Of a DNA stretch of 64,000 bases, positions 1 through 8,868 are shown one piece after another. Source of the stretch: Hydrogenophaga sp. BPS33. Its GTDB lineage: Bacteria > Pseudomonadota > Gammaproteobacteria > Burkholderiales > Burkholderiaceae_C. The DNA lies in NCBI RefSeq assembly GCF_009859475.1, contig NZ_CP044549.1, positions 4,898,001 to 4,962,000 of the forward strand, given 5' to 3'. The notes below the pieces were generated by a model, which saw only the letters and a list, made by a program, of their open reading frames with translations, searched no databases and was not told the origin of the DNA. The translations under genes were made by a program, and so were the position numbers. How positions within the stretch are numbered: position 1 is the first letter of the stretch; every line of letters begins with the position of its first letter.

Positions 1-165
1 GATCAGCGTCTTGACCACCGCGAAAGGGTCGAAGCCCAGCACCTGCGCACTGTGCTGAGCGCCACCGTGTTCGAGGTATTCATAGGGGTGTTCGGTGTAC
101 ACCACGCCATGCGCCTTCAGCCAGGCCGTGGCGGGCGTTTCGCTCACATGGGTCTTTTTGGCCAT
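1..165 (-). CDS. ybaK: YbaK/EbsC-type aminoacyl-tRNA deacylase, N-terminal part only
   Basis: This is the first 55 codons of a minus-strand gene that runs off the left edge; the frame is open to base 1. The ATG lies at 165. The visible part (MAKKTHVSETPATAWLKAHG, then a VVYTEHPYEY-type strand and a G-A-Q-H-S-A-Q-V-L-G segment leading to a VVKTLI strand) matches the start of YbaK/EbsC Cys-tRNA(Pro)/Cys-tRNA deacylases, cytosolic editing enzymes that remove misloaded cysteine. The call rests on family resemblance of this N-terminal part only; the conserved catalytic lysine of the family should be the K in VVKTLI at the very edge. It is followed 8 bases downstream in the window by the stop of the next minus-strand gene, so the two lie on the same strand. 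Confidence 0.7.
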   Translation of the reverse strand, partial: MAKKTHVSETPATAWLKAHGVVYTEHPYEYLEHGGAQHSAQVLGFDPFAVVKTLI

Positions 166-173
166 GCGTCCGT

Positions 174-1217
174 TTATTGAGCGGGATCCCTATGCGCCCA
201 ACGAATCTCGTCGATCGCGGCGCAAACCTCCTTGGACAACGCCGTGCCCCAGGCGTCCAGGCATTCGTCCAGCTGGGCCTCGGTGGTCACCCCGATGATC
301 GTGCTGGCCACGCGCCAGTTGGTGTAGCAAAAGCCCAAGGCCATCTGCGTGGGCGTCAGGCCGTGTTCGCGTGCCAGTGCGTTGTAGCGCCGCGCGGCCT
401 GCAGGGCTTCGGGCCGGCCCCAGCGCTGCTTGCGCACCGACTCGTAGAGGGCTATGCGGCCATGGTCGCCCACGAAGCCCGATGCGTCGTACTTGCCGCT
501 CAAGAGCCCGAAGCCCAAGGGCGAATAGGCCAGCAGCGACACACCCAGGTGGTGGCAGGTTTCGTCCAGGCCGTTCTCGTAGCTGCGGTTGATCAGGCAG
601 TACGGGTTCTGCACCGTGGCCACGCGCGGCAGGCCATGCTGCTCGGCCAGGCGCACGAACTCGTGCGTGCCATAAGGGGTTTCGTTGGACAAACCCACCG
701 CCCTGACCTTGCCCGCCTGGACCAGCTCGGCCAGGGCCTCGAGCTGCTCCAGCACGGAAGGCGCGGGCTTGTCCTTGGCCGGGTCGAAATAGATCGAGCC
801 GAATGCCGGCACGTTGCGCGCGGGCCAGTGGATCTGGTAGAGATCGATCACATCGGTCTTCAGGCGGCGCAGGCTGCCTTCGCACGCCTCGATGATGCCG
901 GCCTTCGACATCTCCGGGCGCATCCACGGCATGCCGCGCGCCGGTCCCGCGACCTTGGTGGCCAGTACCAGCTTCGCGCGCGCGCCTGGCCTCTGCGCAA
1001 ACCAGTTGCCGATGATGGTCTCGGTCGCGCCACTGGTTTCGGCGCGCGCCGGCACGGCATACATCTCCGCCGTGTCGAGGAAGTTGATACCGCGCTCCAC
1101 GGCACGGTCCAGGATGCGGTGGGCCGTGGCTTCGCTCACCTGCTCGCCAAATGTCATCGTGCCCAGACAGATGGGCGTTACCTTCAGCGCGCTTGCGCCC
1201 AATGAAACCAATTTCAT
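174..1217 (-). CDS. Aldo/keto reductase (Tas-like)
   Basis: A 347-residue NADP(H)-dependent aldo/keto reductase with a TIM-barrel fold, expected in the cytosol and reducing an unknown carbonyl. The catalytic tetrad is visible: D48 and Y53 in DTAEMY, K88 in LATKVAG and H130 in QIHWPAR. The C-terminal part carries the cofactor-binding SP-x-G-FG-LLSGKY and the STIIGVTT segments. Length and motifs fit the Tas/YajO group. The start at 1217 (MKLVSLGAS) is chosen because the family begins there; an upstream in-frame extension to 1298 has no family match. No clear Shine-Dalgarno is seen. It is divergent from the OmpA-type lipoprotein gene, with 176 bases between the starts. Confidence 0.9.
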   Translation of the reverse strand: MKLVSLGASALKVTPICLGTMTFGEQVSEATAHRILDRAVERGINFLDTAEMYAVPARAETSGATETIIGNWFAQRPGARAKLVLATKVAGPARGMPWMRPEMSKAGIIEACEGSLRRLKTDVIDLYQIHWPARNVPAFGSIYFDPAKDKPAPSVLEQLEALAELVQAGKVRAVGLSNETPYGTHEFVRLAEQHGLPRVATVQNPYCLINRSYENGLDETCHHLGVSLLAYSPLGFGLLSGKYDASGFVGDHGRIALYESVRKQRWGRPEALQAARRYNALAREHGLTPTQMALGFCYTNWRVASTIIGVTTEAQLDECLDAWGTALSKEVCAAIDEIRWAHRDPAQ

Positions 1218-1393
1218 GCAAGTATTTGTAAATGGGAAAAAGGGAAATTGCCTGATGCACGACGCAGGGTATAAGTTTAGAGTGCATCGGTGAAACACAT
1301 GGCACGGCCGGCGAGATGCCCAGGCTCTGCCTCGGTTTCATGGCACGACAACTTGTCCCAACCCATCCCATCAATAACGCAGTGGAGAAACAC

Positions 1394-2068
1394 ATGACAC
1401 AACTCAAGACCTCATTGACCCGCGGCCTCACCGTGACCACCCTGGCCGCCGCGCTCGCGCTTGCCGGCTGCGCCAACATGACGGAGACACAAAGTGGCAC
1501 GGCCAAGGGCGCCGGGATCGGCGCCGTGGCGGGCGCGTTGCTGGGCGCGGCCACCGGCGGTTCCAAGGGCGCGGCCACCGGCGCGGTGCTGGGTGCCGGC
1601 GCGGGCGCGGTGGGGGGTTATGTGTGGTCCAACAAGATGCAGGAACAGAAGAAGCAAATGGAAGCCGCCACGGCCGGCACCGGCATCGGCGTCAGCCAGA
1701 CCACCGACAACCGCCTGAAGCTGGACGTGCCGGCCGATGCCGGCTTCGCCACTGGCCGCTCCACGGTGAGCCCGACGCTGCAGCGCGTGCTGGGCCAGTT
1801 CGCCGGCACGCTCAACGCCAACCCGGTGACGGCCGTGGCCATCGTGGGCCACACCGACAGCACCGGCAGCGATGCGGTGAACAACCCGCTGTCGTTCGAC
1901 CGCGCCAATGCCACGCGCGACTACCTGGTGGGCCGCGGCGTCGCGGCCACCCGCATCGCCACCGATGGGCGTGGTTCGAGCCAGCCTGTAGCCGACAACG
2001 CCACGGCCCAAGGACGCGCTGCCAACCGCCGCGTCGAGATCTACGTGGCCGAGCCCAGCGCGCGCTGA
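1394..2068 (+). CDS. OmpA-family lipoprotein with glycine zipper
   Basis: A 224-residue outer-membrane lipoprotein. A signal peptide ends in the lipobox LAGC (C26). Residues about 36-75 are a Gly/Ala-rich glycine-zipper segment (GAGIGAVAGALLGA type), followed by an OmpA C-terminal peptidoglycan-binding domain (about 105-222) with the usual GHTDSTGS loop and the R-A-x-x-T-R and N-R-R-V-E-I helix and strand. This YiaD-like architecture anchors the outer membrane to peptidoglycan. The start at 1394 has GGAG eight bases upstream and gives a correct signal peptide; the frame is open further upstream but without one. A strong terminator follows, so the gene is probably monocistronic. Confidence 0.92.
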   Translation: MTQLKTSLTRGLTVTTLAAALALAGCANMTETQSGTAKGAGIGAVAGALLGAATGGSKGAATGAVLGAGAGAVGGYVWSNKMQEQKKQMEAATAGTGIGVSQTTDNRLKLDVPADAGFATGRSTVSPTLQRVLGQFAGTLNANPVTAVAIVGHTDSTGSDAVNNPLSFDRANATRDYLVGRGVAATRIATDGRGSSQPVADNATAQGRAANRRVEIYVAEPSAR

Positions 2069-2091
2069 TCCACGCGCGCGCTCTCAACACC

Positions 2092-2115
2092 AACCCGGCG
2101 ACGCCGGGTTTTTTC
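2092..2115 (+). terminator. Rho-independent terminator after the OmpA-type gene
   Basis: Perfect 8-bp stem AACCCGGC / GCCGGGTT with a three-base loop, followed by a run of six T. It starts 24 bases after the stop codon of the lipoprotein gene. Confidence 0.9.
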
Positions 2116-2183
2116 ATGCCGCTGCAACGTGGACTTGTCGCAGGTTTGACCGCACCGCGCAACCGGAGGCAACCCCGTTCTCT

Positions 2184-3113
2184 ATGATCGGGCGGATGTA
2201 CCAAGAGCAGAAACCCTCGCGCACCGAATTCGTCCCGGTGCGCCACCTCTCCTACCACGTGCGCCAATGGGGCCAGCCCGATGCCGCGCAGCCGCCCCTG
2301 GTGCTGGTGCACGGCTGGATGGACGTCTCTGCCTCCTGGCAGTTCGTGGTCGACGCCTCGCGCAACGACCGCTGGATCATCGCACCCGACTGGCGCGGCT
2401 TCGGCCACACGCGCGCGCCCGGCCCGGCACCGGACAACTACTGGTTTCCCGACTACCTCGCCGACCTCGACCTTCTGCTGGACCACTACGTCGGCGAACG
2501 CGCGATCGATCTGGTGGGCCACAGCATGGGAGGCCACATTTCCATGCTCTACAGCGGCGTGCGGCCCGAGCGCATCCGCCGGCTCGTCAACCTCGAGGGC
2601 TTCGGCATGGCCGAAACCCAGCCATCGCAGGCGCCCAGGCGTCTCGCGCAATGGATCGACCAGCTCAAGTCGTTGCACCGGGGCGAGATGGCGCTCAAGG
2701 CCTACGACACGGTCGACGGCGTGGCCCAACGTCTGATGAAAACCAACCCCCGGCTGCAGCAGGACAAGGCCGACTGGCTGGCCCGCCACTGGGCGGCGCC
2801 CAACGCGCAAGGCCAATGGGAGATCCTGGGCGACCCTGGCCACAAGATCATCAACGCCCAATTGTTCAAGCTGGACGAAACGCTGGAGGTGTACCGCTGC
2901 ATCCGTGCGCCCGTGCTGTCGGTGACCGCCGCCGAAGACAGCCTGGGCGGGTGGTGGAAGGGCTCGTACACGCTGGCGCAATTCCAGGAACGCCTGAAGG
3001 CCGTGCCCAACGCGCGCAGTACCGAGGTGCTGGATGCCGGGCACATGATGCACCACGATCAACCGCGGGAAGTCGCGCGGCTGATCGAAGACTTTCTGGA
3101 CACGCGGAACTGA
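2184..3113 (+). CDS. Alpha/beta-fold hydrolase
   Basis: A 309-residue serine hydrolase of the alpha/beta superfamily. The oxyanion segment LVLVHGWMD is at about 40-47, the nucleophile elbow GHSMGG puts the catalytic serine at 114, and the catalytic histidine is probably in LDAGHMMHHDQP near the C terminus. There is no signal peptide, so it is probably cytosolic. Related proteins act on esters, lactones or C-C bonds; the substrate cannot be read here. A GGAGG stands 12 bases before the chosen ATG; a second in-frame ATG lies four codons later. Confidence 0.85.
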   Translation: MIGRMYQEQKPSRTEFVPVRHLSYHVRQWGQPDAAQPPLVLVHGWMDVSASWQFVVDASRNDRWIIAPDWRGFGHTRAPGPAPDNYWFPDYLADLDLLLDHYVGERAIDLVGHSMGGHISMLYSGVRPERIRRLVNLEGFGMAETQPSQAPRRLAQWIDQLKSLHRGEMALKAYDTVDGVAQRLMKTNPRLQQDKADWLARHWAAPNAQGQWEILGDPGHKIINAQLFKLDETLEVYRCIRAPVLSVTAAEDSLGGWWKGSYTLAQFQERLKAVPNARSTEVLDAGHMMHHDQPREVARLIEDFLDTRN

Positions 3114-3198
3114 ACCGCCGTCACAGCGTCGGACCAGGGGCAGGCGCAAGCGCCGCTTGTCCTACACGCCACTGGGCCCCATCGTCTTACGCTTGTTC

Positions 3199-3732
3199 AT
3201 GTTCCGAGTTTTCTCCCCGCGCGCGCTGAGCGCGCTTGCCCTGCTGGCCACACTGTCATCGCCCACACTCGCTGCCGACTGGTCGCTGTGCCCCGGCCTG
3301 AACGAGCCAGGGGCCCCGGATTCCACCACGCCGCGCTACGAGGCGTTCTTCTCCCCCTATACCCACCACTGGCAGCACGACGACGAGCACCGGCCGGTGT
3401 TCGCCGCCAGCATGAGCCGCTTGCTGCCGAACGACCGCAGCTGCGGCGTCAGCCTGTTCAGGAACTCGTTCGGCCAACCGTCCGCCTACGCCTTCGTGGG
3501 CAAAACGTGGCCCGGCTTCATGCCCCGCTACCCCAAGGTCTACGCCTCGGTGACGGCGGGCATCCTCTATGGCTATGTGGGCCGGTACAAGAACAAGGTG
3601 CCGCTCAACATGGGTGGTTTCTCCCCGGCCATCATTCCCGCCGTCGGGTACCAGCTGACGCCCCGCAACCGCCTGGAAGTCCAGATCATCGGCACCGCCG
3701 CGATCATGCTGGGCACGTCCTGGCGGTTCTGA
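3199..3732 (+). CDS. Small exported protein, possible outer-membrane barrel
   Basis: A 177-residue protein of no recognised family. The first 25 residues form a clear Sec signal peptide (Arg, then a hydrophobic core LSALALLATLS, then TLA-ADW). The mature part is rich in aromatic residues and has alternating patterns in its second half (LYGYVGRYKNKVPLNMGGF and a VGYQL strand), and it ends in W-R-F. A C-terminal aromatic residue and short amphipathic strands suggest a small outer-membrane beta-barrel. The start at 3199 is chosen for the signal peptide; the frame is open to a TTG at 3157. It lies between the hydrolase gene and prfB on the same strand. Confidence 0.6.
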   Translation: MFRVFSPRALSALALLATLSSPTLAADWSLCPGLNEPGAPDSTTPRYEAFFSPYTHHWQHDDEHRPVFAASMSRLLPNDRSCGVSLFRNSFGQPSAYAFVGKTWPGFMPRYPKVYASVTAGILYGYVGRYKNKVPLNMGGFSPAIIPAVGYQLTPRNRLEVQIIGTAAIMLGTSWRF

Positions 3733-3807
3733 CGCCCGACCACGGCCAAGCAACCCGGCCCATGAGAAAATCCCCGTCTTTGAACACAAGACCGCAGGAA
3801 ACGTCCC

Positions 3808-4912
3808 ATGGAAGCCGAACGCAGCAACGCCATCCGAAGCCAGCTTGAAGACCTGACCACCCGCGTGGTCGAGCTCCGGAGGTATCTTTGACTACGATGC
3901 CAAGGCATCGAAGCTGAAGGAAGTCGAGTCCGCTCTCGAAGACCCGACGGTCTGGAACGACCCCAAGCGCGCCCAGGACCTGGGCCGTGAAAAAAAATCG
4001 CTCGAAGACGTGGTGATCGTGCTCGACCGCCTGAGCTCCGAACTCGCCGACAACACCGAGCTCTTCGAGATGTCGAGCGAGGACGGCGACACCGCCGGGC
4101 TCATCACCATCGAAGGCGAGGCCGCCAAGGTCGCGGCCGAGGTCGAGAAGCTCGAGTTCCGCCGCATGTTCAACAACCCGGCCGATCCGCTGAACTGCTT
4201 CGTGGACATCCAGGCCGGCGCGGGCGGCACGGAGGCTTGCGACTGGGCCAGCATGCTGCTGCGCCAGTACCTGAAATACGCCGAGCGCAAGGGTTTCAAG
4301 ACCACGGTGGAAGACGAAACCGAAGGCGACACCGCCGGCATCAAGAGCGCGACCATCAAGGTCGAGGGCGAATACGCCTTTGGCCTGTTCCGCACCGAAA
4401 CCGGCGTACACCGACTGGTGCGCAAGAGCCCGTTCGATTCGTCGGGTGGTCGCCACACCTCGTTCGCGTCCATCTTCGTCTACCCCGAAGTGGACGACTC
4501 GATCGAGATCGACATCAACCCCGCCGACGTGCGCACCGACACCTACCGCGCCTCGGGCGCGGGCGGCCAGCACATCAACAAGACCGACTCGGCCGTGCGC
4601 CTCACGCACATTCCCACCGGCATCGTGGTGCAGTGCCAGGACGGCCGCAGCCAGCACAGCAACCGCGACGTGGCGTGGAAGCGCCTGCGCTCGCGCCTGT
4701 ACGACCACGAACTGCGCAAGCGCCAGGAAGAACAGCAGAAACTCGAAGACACCAAGACCGACGTGGGCTGGGGCCACCAGATCCGCTCATACGTGCTGGA
4801 CAACAGCCGCATCAAGGACCTGCGCACCAACGTCGAAATCTCCGCCACGCAAAAGGTGCTGGACGGCGATCTCGATCCCTTCATCGAAGCGTCACTCAAA
4901 CAGGGAGTGTGA
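3808..4912 (+). CDS. prfB: Peptide chain release factor 2, programmed +1 frameshift
   Basis: RF2, the class I release factor for UGA and UAA codons. Translation starts at 3808, reads 27 codons to an in-frame TGA at 3889-3891, then must slip +1 (skipping base 3889) to continue as DYDAKASKL in the frame ending at 4912, giving 367 residues. The universal GGQ motif lies in [15 protein letters not shown] and the RF2-type stop-recognition tripeptide SPF in [12 protein letters not shown]. The slip site matches the autoregulatory site of other prfB genes. pepN starts four bases after the stop. A frame-naive annotation would lose the first 27 codons or start at an internal GTG near 4010. Confidence 0.96.
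3879..3891 (+). promoter_or_regulatory. RF2 autoregulatory frameshift site
   Basis: An internal Shine-Dalgarno-like GGAGG precedes TAT, CTT and the in-frame TGA followed by C, the same arrangement as in other bacterial prfB genes. When RF2 is scarce the ribosome pauses at TGA-C and slips forward by one base on CTT-T, restoring RF2 synthesis. Confidence 0.93.
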
Positions 4913-4915
4913 TCC

Positions 4916-7615
4916 ATGACTTCATTGCGTGAAGGCCCCACCACCGTGGTGCGCCGCGAAGACTACGCCGCCCCTGCGTTCTGGATCGACACCGTCGACC
5001 TCAGCTTCGACCTGGACCCGGCCAAGACCCGCGTGCTCAACAAGATGCGCCTGCGCCGCAACCCCGAGGTGCCGGCCCAGGCGCTGCGCCTGGACGGTGA
5101 GGACCTGAACCTCGCGCGCGTGCTGGTCAACGGCGCGGGCTGCTCGTTCAAGATCGACGGCAACCAGCTCGTGCTCGAATCCCTCCCCGAGGGTCACGAG
5201 CCGTTCGACCTGGAGATCTTCACGATCTGCGTGCCCGAGAAGAACACGCAGCTCATGGGCCTCTACGTGAGCCAGGGCACCTTCTTCACGCAATGCGAGG
5301 CCGAGGGCTTTCGCCGCATCACCTACTTCCTCGACCGCCCCGACGTGATGGCCAGCTACTCGGTGACGCTGCGCGCCGACAAGGCGAAGTACCCGGTGCT
5401 GCTGTCCAACGGCAACCTGGTGGAAGAAGGCGCCTTGCCCGATGGCCGCCACTTCGCCCGGTGGGTCGACCCGCACAAGAAGCCCTGCTATCTGTTCGCG
5501 CTGGTGGCGGGCCAACTGGTGGCACGCGAGCAGCACATCACCTCGCGCAGCGGCCACCCGCACCTGCTGCAGGTCTACGTGCGCCCCGGCGACATGGACA
5601 AGACCGAGCACGCCATGAACTCGCTGATCCACAGCGTGGTGTGGGACGAAGCGCGCTTTGGCCTGCCGCTCGATCTGGAGCGCTTCATGATCGTCGCCAC
5701 CAGCGACTTCAACATGGGCGCGATGGAGAACAAGGGCCTGAACATCTTCAACACCAAGTACGTGCTGGCCAACGCAGCCACCGCGACCGACACCGACTTC
5801 GCCAACATCGAATCGGTCGTGGGCCACGAGTACTTCCACAACTGGACCGGCAACCGCGTCACCTGCCGCGACTGGTTCCAGCTGAGCCTGAAGGAAGGCC
5901 TCACCGTCTTCCGCGACCAGGAGTTCAGCATGGACCTGTGCGCCGAGCCTTCGGCGCGCGCGGTCAAGCGCATCGAAGACGTGCGCGTGCTGCGCACCGC
6001 CCAGTTCCCCGAAGACGCCGGCCCCATGGCGCACCCGGTGCGGCCCGACAGCTACGCCGAGATCAACAACTTCTACACCGTCACGGTCTACGAAAAAGGC
6101 GCCGAAGTCGTGCGCATGATGCAGACCCTGGTCGGGCGCGACGGCTTTGCCAAGGGCATGAAGCTCTACTTCGAGCGCCACGACGGCCAGGCCGTCACCT
6201 GCGACGATTTCGCCCAGGCCATCGCCGACGCCAACCCCGAGAGCGACCTCGCCCGCCTGCTGCCGCAGTTCAAACGCTGGTACAGCCAGGCCGGCACGCC
6301 GCACGTGCAGGCCGAGGGCGTGTACGACGAGACCGCGCACACCTACACCCTCACGCTGTCGCAAAGCTGCCTGCCCACGCCGGGCCAGGCCGCCAAGGAA
6401 CCGTTCGTGATTCCGGTCTCGCTCGGTCTGCTGAGCGCCGACGGCCAGCCACTGCCCCTGCAACTGGCGCACTGGACGCAGGCCGAAACCGGCAGCCGCA
6501 CCTTCGTGCTGACCCAGGCCAGCGAGACCCTTACCTTCGTGGGCCTGGACAGCGCGCCCGTGCCCTCGCTGCTGCGCGGCTTCTCCGCGCCGGTGGTGCT
6601 CGAATGCCACTACACCGACGCGCAATTGCTCACGCTGCTGGCGTCCGACCCCGACCCGTTCAACCGCTGGGAAGCCGGTCAGCGCCTGGCCCTGCGCCGC
6701 GCGCTCAAGGCCATCCTGGACGAAGGCGCGGTGCCCGCGGCGCCACTGGACGGCGCCTTCCTCGGGGCCATGCGCGAGGTGCTGCGCCACCACCAGTTGG
6801 ATGCTGCATTCAAGGAACTCGTGCTCACGCTGCCGAGCGAAACCTACATCGCCGAGCAATTGGCCGAAGTCGACCCGCAGCGCGTGCACGCGGTGCGCGA
6901 AGCCATGCGCCTGCAACTCGCCACCGCCTTGCAGGACGAATGGGCCTGGGCCTTCGAGCACCACAAGGACAACGGTTCCTACCGGCCCGACCCGCTGAGC
7001 GCGGGCCGCCGCGCGCTCGCGGGCCTGTCGCTGTCCATGCTGTGCCTGGCCTCGCGCCACACCGGTGACAGCGTGTGGCCCGGCAAGGCCTACCAGCATT
7101 TCAAGGACGCGGGCAACATGACCGACCGCTTCAACGCGCTCTCGGCCCTGGTGGTCAGCGGACATGCGCTGGCGCGCGACGCCCTCGCCCGCTTCCACGC
7201 CCTCTTCCGCGACGAAGCCCTGGTGCTGGACAAATGGTTCGCCCTGCAGGCCAGCGCACCCGACCGCCATGGCGACGTGCTGCCCGCGGTCAAGTCGCTC
7301 ATGAAGCACCCGGACTTCAACCTCAAGAACCCCAACCGCGCGCGCAGCGTCATCTTCAGCTACTGCAACGCCAACCCGGGCGCCTTCCACCGTGCCGACG
7401 CGGCGGGCTATCTGTTCTGGAGCGAACGCGTGGTCGAACTCGATGCGTTCAACCCGCAGGTGGCCGCGCGCCTGGCGCGCGCGCTGGACCGCTGGAAAAA
7501 GCTGGCGCAGCCGTACCGCGACGCCGCGCGCGAAGCCATCGCCCGCGTGGCCGCCCGCCCCAACCTCAGCAACGACGTGCGCGAAGTGATCACGCGCGCC
7601 CTGGCGGAAGACTGA
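4916..7615 (+). CDS. pepN: Aminopeptidase N (M1 family)
   Basis: An 899-residue zinc aminopeptidase of the gammaproteobacterial/betaproteobacterial PepN type, cytosolic, removing N-terminal residues from peptides. The substrate-anchoring GAMEN motif is near residue 268 (MGAMENKGL), the zinc motif HEYFH near 304-308 and the third ligand in [11 protein letters not shown] about 20 residues on. The length matches the family (about 870-900). The catalytic domain is followed by the beta-sandwich and the long helical C-terminal domain typical of PepN. It starts four bases after prfB and is probably co-transcribed with it. Confidence 0.96.
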   Translation: MTSLREGPTTVVRREDYAAPAFWIDTVDLSFDLDPAKTRVLNKMRLRRNPEVPAQALRLDGEDLNLARVLVNGAGCSFKIDGNQLVLESLPEGHEPFDLEIFTICVPEKNTQLMGLYVSQGTFFTQCEAEGFRRITYFLDRPDVMASYSVTLRADKAKYPVLLSNGNLVEEGALPDGRHFARWVDPHKKPCYLFALVAGQLVAREQHITSRSGHPHLLQVYVRPGDMDKTEHAMNSLIHSVVWDEARFGLPLDLERFMIVATSDFNMGAMENKGLNIFNTKYVLANAATATDTDFANIESVVGHEYFHNWTGNRVTCRDWFQLSLKEGLTVFRDQEFSMDLCAEPSARAVKRIEDVRVLRTAQFPEDAGPMAHPVRPDSYAEINNFYTVTVYEKGAEVVRMMQTLVGRDGFAKGMKLYFERHDGQAVTCDDFAQAIADANPESDLARLLPQFKRWYSQAGTPHVQAEGVYDETAHTYTLTLSQSCLPTPGQAAKEPFVIPVSLGLLSADGQPLPLQLAHWTQAETGSRTFVLTQASETLTFVGLDSAPVPSLLRGFSAPVVLECHYTDAQLLTLLASDPDPFNRWEAGQRLALRRALKAILDEGAVPAAPLDGAFLGAMREVLRHHQLDAAFKELVLTLPSETYIAEQLAEVDPQRVHAVREAMRLQLATALQDEWAWAFEHHKDNGSYRPDPLSAGRRALAGLSLSMLCLASRHTGDSVWPGKAYQHFKDAGNMTDRFNALSALVVSGHALARDALARFHALFRDEALVLDKWFALQASAPDRHGDVLPAVKSLMKHPDFNLKNPNRARSVIFSYCNANPGAFHRADAAGYLFWSERVVELDAFNPQVAARLARALDRWKKLAQPYRDAAREAIARVAARPNLSNDVREVITRALAED

Positions 7616-7632
7616 GCCAACCACCACACACC

Positions 7633-7657
7633 GTTCGGGCTGAGCCTGTCGAAGCCC
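7633..7657. repeat. Short dispersed Comamonadaceae repeat
   Basis: GTTCGGGCTGAGCCTGTCGA followed by AGCCC, lying in the 59-base gap between pepN and fbp. This motif is familiar from intergenic regions throughout Burkholderiales, often with a partner in the opposite orientation; only one half is seen here. Recognised from memory, not by search. Confidence 0.6.
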
Positions 7658-7674
7658 TCTCCCATCTGCTCAAC

Positions 7675-8682
7675 ATGACCCAACGCATCTCCCTCACCCG
7701 CTACCTCGTCGAGCAGCAACGCGTCGACGGCCACATCCCCTCCCAACTGCGCCTGTTGCTCGAAGTGGTGGCACGCGCCTGCAAGAGCATCAGCCAGGCC
7801 GTCAACAAGGGCGACCTGGGCGGCGTGCTCGGTGCCGCCACCTCGGAAAACGTGCAGGGCGAGATGCAGAAGAAGCTCGACATCATCGCCAACGAGGTGC
7901 TGATCGAGGCCAACGAATGGGGCGGCCACCTCGCGGCCATGGCCAGCGAAGAGATGGACAGCATCTACGTCGTGCCCAACCGCTACCCGCAGGGCGAATA
8001 CCTGCTGCTGTTCGACCCGCTCGATGGCTCCAGCAACATCGACGTGAACGTGAGCATCGGCACCATCTTCAGCGTGCTCAAGAAGCCCGAAGGCAGCGCC
8101 GGCGTGAGCGAGCAGGACTTCCTGCAGCCCGGCTCGCACCAGGTGGCCGCGGGCTACTGCGTGTACGGCCCGCAGACCACGCTGGTGCTCACCGTGGGCG
8201 ACGGCGTGGCCATGTTCACGCTCGACCGCGAACAGGGCTCCTTCGTGCTGACCCAGGAACACGTGAAGATCCCGGCCGACACCAAGGAATTCGCCATCAA
8301 CATGAGCAACATGCGTCACTGGGACGCGCCGGTGAAGCGCTATGTGGACGAATGTCTGGCCGGCAAGGAGGGCGTGCGCGAGAAGGACTTCAACATGCGC
8401 TGGATCGCCAGCATGGTGGCCGACGTGCACCGCATCCTCACGCGCGGCGGTATCTTCATGTACCCCTGGGACAAACGCGAGCCGAACAAGCCCGGCAAGT
8501 TGCGCCTGATGTACGAAGCCAATCCGATGGGCTGGCTGGTGGAGCAGGCTGGCGGTGCGGCCACCAACGGCCACCAGCGCATCCTCGACATCCAGCCGAC
8601 CAAGCTGCACGAACGCGTGAGCGTGATTCTGGGTTCGAAGAACGAAGTGGAGCGGGTCACCCGTTACCACCAGGCGACCTGA
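7675..8682 (+). CDS. fbp: Fructose-1,6-bisphosphatase class I
   Basis: A 335-residue class I fructose-1,6-bisphosphatase (gluconeogenesis, and Calvin cycle in autotrophic relatives), hydrolysing fructose-1,6-bisphosphate to fructose-6-phosphate in the cytosol. The metal-binding signature DPLDGSSN is at residues 114-121, and the C-terminal active-site segment [21 protein letters not shown] is intact (key residues LRLMYE and QAGG). The ATG at 7675 is chosen because the upstream open frame runs through the repeat and pepN shadow. Its length is that of the family. Confidence 0.95.
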   Translation: MTQRISLTRYLVEQQRVDGHIPSQLRLLLEVVARACKSISQAVNKGDLGGVLGAATSENVQGEMQKKLDIIANEVLIEANEWGGHLAAMASEEMDSIYVVPNRYPQGEYLLLFDPLDGSSNIDVNVSIGTIFSVLKKPEGSAGVSEQDFLQPGSHQVAAGYCVYGPQTTLVLTVGDGVAMFTLDREQGSFVLTQEHVKIPADTKEFAINMSNMRHWDAPVKRYVDECLAGKEGVREKDFNMRWIASMVADVHRILTRGGIFMYPWDKREPNKPGKLRLMYEANPMGWLVEQAGGAATNGHQRILDIQPTKLHERVSVILGSKNEVERVTRYHQAT

Positions 8683-8694
8683 TTTCCACCGCGC

Positions 8695-8700
8695 TATAAT
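8695..8700 (+). promoter_or_regulatory. -10 box of the tRNA-Thr promoter
   Basis: A perfect TATAAT placed 10 bases before the first base of the mature tRNA and 12 bases after the fbp stop codon. No good -35 hexamer is seen at the expected distance, and a GC-rich stretch sits between the box and the tRNA. Confidence 0.6.
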
Positions 8701-8710
8701 CGCGGGCGTT

Positions 8711-8786
8711 GCCGGTGTAGCTCAGTCGGTAGAGCAGCTCATTCGTAATGAGAAGGTCGGGTGTTCGATTCATCTCTCCGGCACCA
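8711..8786 (+). tRNA. tRNA-Thr (anticodon CGU)
   Basis: A complete 76-base cloverleaf including the encoded CCA end. The acceptor arm GCCGGTG/CTCCGGC closes with one U-U mismatch at position 6-67, the D arm is GCTC/GAGC, the anticodon loop TTCGTAA gives CGU, reading ACG threonine codons, and the T loop is TTCGATT. The anticodon stem's first pair is G-A. It has its own -10 box and a strong terminator. Confidence 0.95.
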
Positions 8787-8795
8787 ACAAACGCT

Positions 8796-8837
8796 AAAAA
8801 GCCCGCCATGAAATTCATGGCGGGCTTTTTGTTGGGC
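8796..8837 (+). repeat. tRNA-Thr terminator hairpin, copy 1 of a 42-bp direct repeat
   Basis: From 8796 to 8830 lies a 17-bp perfect stem (AAAAAGCCCGCCATGAA and its complement) around a single central A, ending in TTTTT, which would terminate the tRNA transcript and work in either direction. With the next seven bases GTTGGGC it forms a 42-bp sequence that recurs at 20369-20410 in the same orientation with two central mismatches. The accessory catabolic block lies between the two copies. Confidence 0.85.
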
Positions 8838-8868
8838 GTTGCTTGCAGGGCTTCTGGCTGATGAAAGC

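Noticed and set aside
4010..4912. prfB starting at an internal codon near 4010.
   Set aside because: The upstream sequence encodes the standard RF2 N terminus once the frameshift at 3889 is allowed.
4922..7627. A 901-codon open frame antisense to pepN.
   Set aside because: Shadow of pepN caused by third-position G/C bias; no motif, same compositional pattern as other shadows.
8711..8837. tRNA-Thr 3' end as an integrase attachment site.
   Set aside because: No second copy of the tRNA 3' end and no integrase in the window; the repeated sequence is the terminator, not the tRNA.
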